A program made the position numbers and the translations under genes. DNA of 6,073 nucleotides, taken from positions 1 through 6,073 of the forward strand of contig JAJFMS010000245.1 of assembly GCA_020696885.1 (NCBI GenBank), read 5' to 3'. Below the pieces are notes generated by a model that saw nothing but the letters and a program-made list of their open reading frames with translations, did no database searches and was not told the DNA's origin. Shown here piece after piece: positions 1 to 4,510 of the stretch; the first letter of the stretch is position 1, and each line of letters opens with the position of its first letter. This DNA is from Armatimonadota bacterium (GTDB lineage: Bacteria; Armatimonadota; SYMT01).

Positions 1-942
1 CCCGGCCTGCTGTCCCGTGAGGGCCACTGCTTTGAGACCGATCGACTTCAACGTCTGCGCCATGATGACCGTGGAGATGATCTCCCCGCACGCCATCAGC
101 ATGTCCCGCTCGCGGGGCGTCGGGTCGGTATCGGGATCCACCGCGTCCAGGTGCGCCAGCAGCGTGTCGGTGGCGTAGGGCTCGCCCTTTCGCCCGATCG
201 CCGAGACCACCACTACCGGGCGGTAACCGTCCTCGATCGCTTCCTTGATCCGCTCCGCGGCCAGCCGCCGGGCATCCGTAGTGCCGACCGACTTGCCGCC
301 GAACTTCTGCACCACAATCGGGCGCTGGGTGGCCGCGACCTGGAACTCTGCGCAGAGGGCGGCCACGGCCGTCTCCACCAGCGCTCGCTCCACCAGGCAG
401 AACACCGTGTCCGGGCCGTCGCCGGTCTGCACCATCGGGACGCCGGCCCGGAGCAGGGCGCCGGCGATCCGCGCCATCACGCCGCTAAGGGTGCGCATCC
501 CGGCCGCGTAGACGGAGACCATCGAGACGGACGGGGTGCTGGTGATGCGGTAGCCGAGTGGGGCGAGGGCTTCTCGCGTCGCCTGCTCGGCGTCCTCGTC
601 CACCACGAAGCTCAACCCGCCCTGGTGCAGCTTCACGAGGTTGATGCTCACCCCGTGCGCCGAGAGACATCCGTAGATCCCCAGCTCCTGGGCGGCCCGG
701 GGGCGGTCCGCTTCGGAGTGGACCGTGAGGTAGGCATAGCGCCCGGAAGCGGTAACCGAGGTGACGCCGCGCTCCTTTTCAAACACGATGCGAGCGGGCT
801 GCCGGTTGCCTTCTAACGGGGGGTGGGGCGGTCTGACCGTTTGGTCCGAGATCACAATAAAAGTTCCGGATGAGAGGGTCGCAGCGGGCGCCTCAACGGC
901 GGCTCTGCAGGGTATCTCTCCACTCCGACGCCAGTCTATCAT
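1..942 (-). CDS. lysC: Aspartokinase with N-terminal ACT-ACT regulatory domains (partial, C-terminus off the window)
   Basis: Aspartate kinase phosphorylates L-aspartate in the first step of lysine, threonine and methionine (and diaminopimelate) synthesis. The minus-strand frame is open from base 982 to the left edge. Counting from the ATG at 940-942, residues about 9-60 resemble the linker that precedes the ACT pair in ordinary aspartokinases (IPCR, then SGTFIVIS). Residues about 60-203 form two ACT domains, the second containing GMRTLSGVMARIAGALL and GVPMVQTGDG. From residue 207 the kinase begins: RPIVVQKFGGKSVG, then GYRPVVVVSAIGRKGEPYAT, RERDMLMACGE and KAVALTGQQAG, closely like Bacillus DapG from memory. 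In known monofunctional aspartokinases the kinase is N-terminal and the ACT pair follows, so this order is permuted. The motif usually KFGGTS/KFGGSS reads KFGGKS. The rest of the kinase lies outside the window. The start is uncertain: ATG 942 keeps the conserved linker but has only a weak ribosome site; GTG 855 and GTG 786 are alternatives. The aspartokinase identity is firm; the regulatory consequences are inference. Confidence 0.9.
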   Translation of the reverse strand, partial: MIDWRRSGEIPCRAAVEAPAATLSSGTFIVISDQTVRPPHPPLEGNRQPARIVFEKERGVTSVTASGRYAYLTVHSEADRPRAAQELGIYGCLSAHGVSINLVKLHQGGLSFVVDEDAEQATREALAPLGYRITSTPSVSMVSVYAAGMRTLSGVMARIAGALLRAGVPMVQTGDGPDTVFCLVERALVETAVAALCAEFQVAATQRPIVVQKFGGKSVGTTDARRLAAERIKEAIEDGYRPVVVVSAIGRKGEPYATDTLLAHLDAVDPDTDPTPRERDMLMACGEIISTVIMAQTLKSIGLKAVALTGQQAG

Positions 943-960
943 GTGGCCTATGACCTGCCA

Positions 961-976
961 AGTGACTTTTTTCACA
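961..976. promoter_or_regulatory. CRP/FNR-family-like operator, site 1
   Basis: AGTGA-CTTTTT-TCACA on the plus strand reads TGTGA-AAAAAG-TCACT on the minus strand, matching 9 of 10 half-site positions of the CRP consensus TGTGA-N6-TCACA. It sits 19 bases upstream of the ATG at 942 of the aspartokinase, so it would lie at the promoter or in the early leader, a position more typical of repression than activation. Which regulator binds is unknown; the match is to a pattern shared by many CRP/FNR-superfamily proteins. Confidence 0.45.
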
Positions 977-1010
977 AGCGCCGGTTATTCTCGTGATTTT
1001 TTTCACAAGC
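962..1010. repeat. Direct repeat pair, 18 bp, one mismatch, 31-bp period
   Basis: GTGACTTTTTTCACAAGC at 962-979 and GTGATTTTTTTCACAAGC at 993-1010 are identical except at one base. Each copy is also a dyad (GTGA...TCAC) around an A/T tract, which is why they are read as paired operators. The flanking bases differ, so the conservation is confined to the presumed binding unit. Confidence 0.8.
992..1007. promoter_or_regulatory. CRP/FNR-family-like operator, site 2
   Basis: CGTGA-TTTTTT-TCACA on the plus strand (TGTGA-AAAAAA-TCACG on the minus) again matches 9 of 10 half-site positions of the CRP pattern. Its centre is 31 bp from that of site 1, close to three helical turns, so two dimers would bind on the same face of the DNA. 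A 12-bp perfect palindrome, CACAAGCTTGTG at 1004-1015, overlaps its outer edge and could be a further protein site. Confidence 0.45.
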
Positions 1011-1048
1011 TTGTGGAGAGCGCCCCCTGCAGGCACGGCTCTACCTAC

Positions 1049-2860
1049 TTAGTCGGTCTCTATCACCGTCCACCGTCGTAGATAGAGGGCCAAAAATGCA
1101 AGTGACGCGATGATCCCCACCACTTCTAACCCGAGGCTGATCCAGGCGCCGCGAACCAGTGCCGGCGTGGGGTGGTTCATCACGAGGAAGAGCACCATCA
1201 CCGGCGGGGAAAACGGTGCTGCTATCCCTTCACCGCCGCCGATGGGGGGCGGCAGCGCGGAAGCCAGAGTCGGAATCGCGCCGAGCACGGCCCAGCGATA
1301 GAGCGCCTCGCCAACGGTTGGTGTGGTGAGTGAGAGCGTCGCGCACACGAAGGCGAGGACCACGGGAAACAGGATGACGTGCAGCGCCATCCAGTGCGAG
1401 GAGGCCGGGTGGAGCGCCCCTCGCCAACCCAGAATCAGCGCGGTGAAGGCGGCGAGCAGCCCGATCCAGAGCGTGGGCCGGACCACCCCCTTGATCTTGC
1501 CGAGCGCGAGCCGCACGTTGTCCACCGGCAGGGTCGCCAATTCCGTCCAGCGGTGCTGATCCCGTTCCCAGCCGAAGCTGATCGCCACGCCGCCGGACAT
1601 CAGCAGCAGGGCGCCGGTGGCGGGGATGAGGACCGCCGCGATGCCGGTGACCCGGCCAAGGGACGGAATCATCATGCTCCAGCCCAGCAGAAACAAGTAC
1701 GCCAGCAGCGCTACGGTCCAGAGGAACGGATGAAGGAACACGCGGTGCCCACGAGCCACGTCGAACGCCGCGATCGGGTTGCCGCCGTCCCGATAGCGCG
1801 GGGTGGGGCGAGCGGCGCCCCCGAACTGGGTGAAGAACTGACCATCGTGGTGCACCCAGTACATCTGGTCTGCTTTGGCGTCCTCCCGCTCTCCCAGGTG
1901 CGCGAGGCCGGCCTGCACCCCGTCCGTGCTCTTCCGCATCATGAGGAAGAACAGCGCCACCAGCACCAGCCAGTCGGTAAACCAGGTGGTGTCCGTAAGG
2001 CCGGCGGCGCCCAGGACGGTGAGCGCGGGGTTCCAGTGGCGCACCACCTGCAGCGCCACCCACTGGAGCACCATCGCAACCAACTGCACCACCGCGTGCC
2101 CGCCGGGTATCAGCTCGAAGACAGCCCAGATCACCGGGAAGGCGCCGAGGAACGACCAGACGGCCCACACCGGCACCAGCGGCACCTTGATCCACCAGTC
2201 CGTGAGCCCACCGGAACCGGAGCGGCGCAGCGCGAACGCCAGCCCCCAGCCCAACCCAAACCACACGCCCAGGGCGCCTGCCGGAGCCAGCGTAAGCAGC
2301 AGCCGGAACGCGGTGGGCAGCCCCTGTCCCACCATGGCGCTAAGGAACAGGCACAACGGGAACGTGGCGGCCACCAGCCAGAGCCCGGCAAATGCCGAGG
2401 CCAGCGCCTCGGCCAGCGCGATATCCGCGGGCGAGCAGCGGGTGAGCAGGATCTCCTCGAGGCGGGCGCAGCTCACGTCGCGCTGGAGGCGCCGGAGGGT
2501 CCATTGCGCCATGGAGATGGTCAGGGCCGCCTGCAGCGTGTAACCGCAGATCGCAAACCAGGTGGCGCTCCCGGGCTCGCGCCAACCGCCGAGCTGACAT
2601 CGGTAGAGGATCGGGAGCAGGACGATGGTGCACGCGATACCCAGCCACATCCCCAGGAACCGGTGCCAGGCGCGGGAGCGCAGGATGAGCGAGAGCTCAC
2701 GGCCGAACATCGCGGCCACGGCCACCCCGTCCGCGGAGCCGATCAGCTTGCCGAGGACGAAGGCGCCAGCCAACGCCAGCGGGCGCCAGATCTTCCTTAC
2801 GGAAGGCACGCCCGCTACCACCGGCTGAGGGATCGAGGCGGTGACACGTCTTACGAGCAT
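1049..2860 (-). CDS. ABC-2-type transporter permease-like membrane protein, two halves in one chain
   Basis: A 603-residue integral membrane protein with many hydrophobic segments, among them residues about 26-41, 71-85, 155-176, 185-210, 225-250, 255-272, 295-308, 375-395, 402-428, 463-478, 488-512, 552-561 and 573-593. Two similar halves can be seen. Half one starts near residue 51 (MFGRELSLILRSRAWHRFLG) and has a cytoplasmic stretch RLEEILLTRCSPADIALAEA (133-152). Half two starts near 361 (NPIAAFDVARGHRVFLHPFL) and has RWTELATLPVDNVRLALGKI (437-456). In ABC-2 permeases such basic amphipathic entry helices precede the first membrane span, and ...LLLTPLSP..I..GK.. segments contact the ATPase. 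A hydrophilic linker spans about 309-360. I infer a fused pseudo-dimer. No ATPase gene is in the window. The ATG at 2860 has no clear Shine-Dalgarno; starting at Met51 (base 2710) would match the usual beginning of such permeases. A long plus-strand open frame over this gene is a high-GC artefact. Substrate unknown. Confidence 0.75.
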   Translation of the reverse strand: MLVRRVTASIPQPVVAGVPSVRKIWRPLALAGAFVLGKLIGSADGVAVAAMFGRELSLILRSRAWHRFLGMWLGIACTIVLLPILYRCQLGGWREPGSATWFAICGYTLQAALTISMAQWTLRRLQRDVSCARLEEILLTRCSPADIALAEALASAFAGLWLVAATFPLCLFLSAMVGQGLPTAFRLLLTLAPAGALGVWFGLGWGLAFALRRSGSGGLTDWWIKVPLVPVWAVWSFLGAFPVIWAVFELIPGGHAVVQLVAMVLQWVALQVVRHWNPALTVLGAAGLTDTTWFTDWLVLVALFFLMMRKSTDGVQAGLAHLGEREDAKADQMYWVHHDGQFFTQFGGAARPTPRYRDGGNPIAAFDVARGHRVFLHPFLWTVALLAYLFLLGWSMMIPSLGRVTGIAAVLIPATGALLLMSGGVAISFGWERDQHRWTELATLPVDNVRLALGKIKGVVRPTLWIGLLAAFTALILGWRGALHPASSHWMALHVILFPVVLAFVCATLSLTTPTVGEALYRWAVLGAIPTLASALPPPIGGGEGIAAPFSPPVMVLFLVMNHPTPALVRGAWISLGLEVVGIIASLAFLALYLRRWTVIETD

Positions 2861-2876
2861 CGTTGCCCACGCGGGA

Positions 2877-2899
2877 CCGCCGGCAGCGTTGCGCGGCGG
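2877..2899 (-). other. GC-rich hairpin in the permease 5' leader
   Basis: CCGCCG at 2877-2882 pairs with CGGCGG at 2894-2899, with a possible inner GCA/TGC extension. It lies 16 bases upstream of the annotated ATG at 2860 and downstream of the candidate promoter, so it would be transcribed. It could limit ribosome access or simply reflect high GC content. Confidence 0.25.
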
Positions 2900-2915
2900 C
2901 CATTGATTAGCCAGG

Positions 2916-2954
2916 GTTATATCGGTATTCTAAACATTCCCCGCACCGAGTTAA
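2916..2954 (-). promoter_or_regulatory. Candidate promoter for the permease gene
   Basis: In an AT-rich island within GC-rich DNA, the minus strand has TTAACT (2949-2954), a 16-base spacer and TAGAAT (2927-2932), five of six matches to the -10 consensus. A second -10-like TATAAC follows at 2916-2921. Transcription would begin about 50-65 bases ahead of the ATG at 2860. The -35 match is only four of six, so this is tentative, but it suggests the permease is not simply co-transcribed with the upstream HEAT gene. Confidence 0.35.
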
Positions 2955-2999
2955 GCATCCTTCACTGTTTTTCTGAATGCTTTCTCGCCAGGCAATCGA

Positions 3000-3701
3000 C
3001 TAACCCTCCTGCTGCGGCGCGCCGGCTGGCCGGGGGAGGAACTCGGGAGTCCCGGAAGGCGGAGCGCTGGCGAGCGGGAGGTCCTTCAGACTGGCGGTGA
3101 GCTCATCAATCCTCCGCGCGGTGTCTCGCGAGGCCTTCCGGGCCACGCGATCCTGCTGCACCACGTCGAGGGCCAGGGTGCGGAGTTCCGGCAGCACCGC
3201 GCGCAGGCGGGGCGAGGGATGTCGCGTAGCAATCCGCTCCAACGCCTCCGTGATCGCCGGGCAGATCCGGCTGTGCGCGCGACGACGTTCCAGCGAACGC
3301 GCGACCAACTGGGCCACGGAGTTGCTCATCACCCCCACGGCCCCGAAGACCTTCAGCGCCAGGATGCCCCAGATCAAGCCCACGGCCGTCGCACCGACAA
3401 CAAGCGCCACTACCACCCCAAACACCACGTGCCGTCGGGCCGAATGGCCCATGAAGCAGCGCCGCAACGCAGCGGCAAGCGGCTCCAGCGCTCGCTCGTC
3501 GCCGAGCACGCCTAGCGCTTCAACGGCGGCCACCCGGACGTCCGCATCGCTATCGTGTAGGGCGCGACAGAGCGGCTCCACGGCGTCCGGGCCGCACTCC
3601 CGCAGCCGGAGCACGGCTTCTGCTCGTCGCGCCGGGTCCGCCTCGGAGAGCTGCTGCGACAGCTCGGTCAATTCCGGAGGGGTTTGGAGTGTCGTGCTCA
3701 T
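3000..3701 (-). CDS. HEAT-repeat protein with central membrane segment
   Basis: A 233-residue protein. Residues about 21-50 (DPARRAEAVLRLRECGPDAV...LCRALHD) and 52-81 (DADVRVAAVEALGVLGDERALEPLAAAL) are two HEAT/PBS-lyase-type helical repeats with the typical D..VR..A..ALG pattern; these usually form protein-binding surfaces. Residues about 91-125 are strongly hydrophobic (HVVFGVVVALVVGATAVGLI onwards) and make one long or two short membrane helices. The remainder is a charged, helical tail (146-207) ending in a Pro-rich tip. There is no signal peptide, so the HEAT part is most likely cytoplasmic and tethered to the membrane. I do not recognise a named family for the whole protein. The ATG at 3701 has no good Shine-Dalgarno, and the sequence ATG-ATT-TAA lies just ahead of it (3706-3714). 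The gene is followed by a 139-bp gap and the permease on the same strand; a working link is possible but unproven. Confidence 0.75.
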   Translation of the reverse strand: MSTTLQTPPELTELSQQLSEADPARRAEAVLRLRECGPDAVEPLCRALHDSDADVRVAAVEALGVLGDERALEPLAAALRRCFMGHSARRHVVFGVVVALVVGATAVGLIWGILALKVFGAVGVMSNSVAQLVARSLERRRAHSRICPAITEALERIATRHPSPRLRAVLPELRTLALDVVQQDRVARKASRDTARRIDELTASLKDLPLASAPPSGTPEFLPRPAGAPQQEG

Positions 3702-3871
3702 GGGGTTAAATCATGGGACGCTGCAAGCAGCTCACGGTTACTATGACGGTCTAAAAAGAACTCCGCGGGGAAGCTTCGCAGGCTCCTGTAACCGCCGGAA
3801 AGCGCCGTAATCCGAGCTGGAACTCTTGATATAGAGCCTAAGACGGCCTGAACAGCAAAGAGGCTAGTTGT

Positions 3872-3900
3872 CTCATAATTAACCAATGAATGTTTGACAA
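3872..3900 (-). promoter_or_regulatory. Candidate sigma-70-type promoter for the HEAT gene
   Basis: On the minus strand, TTGTCA (3895-3900, five of six) is followed by exactly 17 bases and TATGAG (3872-3877, four of six). Transcription would start near 3865, giving a leader of roughly 165 bases before the ATG at 3701. Its -35 hexamer overlaps that of the divergent plus-strand candidate. Confidence 0.4.
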
Positions 3901-3922
3901 CGGTGTCGACCCGTGTTAAGCT
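3894..3922 (+). promoter_or_regulatory. Candidate promoter for the zinc-ribbon gene
   Basis: A perfect -35 TTGACA (3894-3899), a 17-base spacer and a weak -10 TAGGCT-like hexamer, actually TAAGCT (3917-3922), preceded by TG at 3914-3915 as in an extended -10. The start site would be near 3929, giving a leader of about 190 bases ahead of the ATG at 4123. The -10 box matches only three of six positions, so the call rests on the -35, the spacing and the extended -10. Confidence 0.4.
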
Positions 3923-3942
3923 TCGGCGGCGGGTTTGGGCGG

Positions 3943-4101
3943 GGTAACCGGGCTCCGTTTGTGATCCCAAACGATGAGCCGGCAGCCGAGTTTCCAGCCA
4001 CTTACTGCAGCAAATCTAACAAAGAAATTGCACTAATCCTCTGACCTGTAACGCGGAACGCGAATACCCTCGATCCCATAGCCCGCCTTCTACCGGTTAC
4101 C
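3943..4101 (+). repeat. Long-range 9-bp inverted repeat in the leader
   Basis: GGTAACCGG at 3943-3951 is the exact reverse complement of CCGGTTACC at 4093-4101. The right arm ends five bases before the Shine-Dalgarno of the zinc-ribbon gene. The left arm shares CCGG (3948-3951) with the hairpin at 3948-3982, so both pairings cannot form fully at once. A 9-bp match over this distance could arise by chance. Confidence 0.4.
3948..3982 (+). other. Leader hairpin, 13 bp with small bulges
   Basis: CGTTTG (3956-3961) pairs with CAAACG (3968-3973) around the loop TGATCC. The stem continues with GGCTC (3951-3955) against GAGCC (3976-3980) across a two-base AT bulge, then CC (3948-3949) against GG (3981-3982) across a one-base bulge. 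No T-tract follows, so it is not an intrinsic terminator. It would begin about 20 bases into the predicted leader of the zinc-ribbon mRNA. Confidence 0.5.
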
Positions 4102-4106
4102 TATCC

Positions 4107-4113
4107 AGGAGGT
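4107..4113 (+). promoter_or_regulatory. Strong Shine-Dalgarno for the zinc-ribbon gene
   Basis: AGGAGGT, a near-complete anti-16S match, nine bases ahead of the ATG at 4123. It is the strongest ribosome-binding site in the window and fixes the start of this gene. It suggests high translation when the site is unpaired. Confidence 0.8.
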
Positions 4114-4122
4114 CTAGTCCTT

Positions 4123-4395
4123 ATGTCGTTAGCAGATCGAACCCTCTCCTGTAAGGAATGTGGTGCGCCATTTGTTTTCAGCGCGCGCGAGCAGGAGTTT
4201 TACCAGACCAAGGGGTTCGAGAACGACCCCGCGCGCTGCCCCGACTGCCGCAACGCCCGGAAGGCGGGGCGCCGTGGGCCCCGAGAGATGACTGAAGTCA
4301 CCTGTGCCGGCTGTGGCGTGACCACGGAAGTGCCGTTCAAGCCGACGGGGACGAAGCCGGTCTACTGCCGAGACTGCTTTACCGCCCGGGCCTAA
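4123..4395 (+). CDS. Small double zinc-ribbon protein (zf_Tbcl-like)
   Basis: A 90-residue protein with four CxxC knuckles: C10/C13, C39/C42, C61/C64 and C82/C85. The first two frame a ribbon of the type DRTLSCKECGAPFVFSAREQ...ARCPDCR, which matches the probable zinc-ribbon family (zf_Tbcl) as I remember it. The second pair frames a shorter ribbon, CAGCGVTTEVPFKPTG...PVYCRDCF, a companion motif often found with it. Between them is a basic linker, KAGRRGPRE (47-55). Two zinc ions would be bound. There is no signal peptide or membrane span, so it is cytoplasmic; the basic linker and folds suit nucleic-acid or ribosome contact, but the function of the family is not established. The start is fixed by the Shine-Dalgarno at 4107. 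The gene stands alone on its strand, with a long leader before it and a strong terminator after it. Confidence 0.9.
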   Translation: MSLADRTLSCKECGAPFVFSAREQEFYQTKGFENDPARCPDCRNARKAGRRGPREMTEVTCAGCGVTTEVPFKPTGTKPVYCRDCFTARA

Positions 4396-4408
4396 CGGCT
4401 TCCGAGCG

Positions 4409-4458
4409 CAGAAACGAGAGAACGGGCCTCCCTGGGGAGGCCCGTTCTCTCGTTTCTG
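4409..4458. terminator. Bidirectional intrinsic terminator, perfect 24-bp stem
   Basis: Bases 4409-4432 are the exact reverse complement of 4435-4458, with only TG between them. The core is ACGGGCCTCCC against GGGAGGCCCGT, and the outer stem is A/G on one arm and C/T on the other, ending in CGTTTCTG on both strands. It lies 13 bases after the stop of the zinc-ribbon gene and 52 bases beyond the stop of the converging DUF1501 gene, so it can end transcripts from both sides. The T-rich exit (TTTCT) is short and lies inside the stem. Confidence 0.85.
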
Positions 4459-4510
4459 GTGACCCGTGCAGAGCGCGCTGACGCGGACCGGAGTGATGGA
4501 GTCGCGGAGC

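Larger units (their letters stand above)
3702..4122. other. 421-bp intergenic region between divergent genes
   Basis: This stretch is clearly richer in A/T than its neighbours and has no coding sequence I can support. The open frame at 3698-3970 on the minus strand starts at TTG, has no ribosome site and resembles nothing I know. The region contains a back-to-back promoter pair near 3872-3922, a strong hairpin at 3948-3982, and a long-range inverted repeat reaching to the ribosome-binding site of the plus-strand gene. A short inverted repeat, CGGTTAC at 3735-3741 with GTAACCG at 3788-3794, and a small hairpin GCTG-CAAG-CAGC at 3720-3731 lie in the leader of the HEAT gene. No tRNA or attachment site was seen. 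Confidence 0.7.

Noticed and set aside
151..816. 221-codon plus-strand open frame over the aspartokinase
   Set aside because: Low-complexity Arg/Gly/His-rich product; the opposite strand encodes unmistakable ACT and kinase motifs.
2955..2982. Imperfect inverted repeat (AAGCATCC / GAATGCTT) after the HEAT gene, considered as a terminator
   Set aside because: The loop is about 14 bases, the stem is AT-rich with a wobble pair, and there is no T-tract on the strand that would need it.
1379..3100. 573-codon plus-strand open frame antisense to the permease and part of the HEAT gene
   Set aside because: Its product is rich in Arg, Gly, His, Pro and Gln without any domain, and it crosses two well-supported genes and their intergenic promoter region. 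Long antisense frames are common in GC-rich DNA.
3706..3714. Two-codon reading frame ATG-ATT-TAA just upstream of the HEAT gene start
   Set aside because: Could act as a minimal upstream reading frame, but there is no ribosome site and such a short string is expected by chance.
3698..3970. 90-codon minus-strand frame that ends on the HEAT gene start (ATGA overlap)
   Set aside because: The four-base overlap is tempting, but it begins with TTG, has no ribosome site, has no recognisable motif and spans the AT-rich promoter region.
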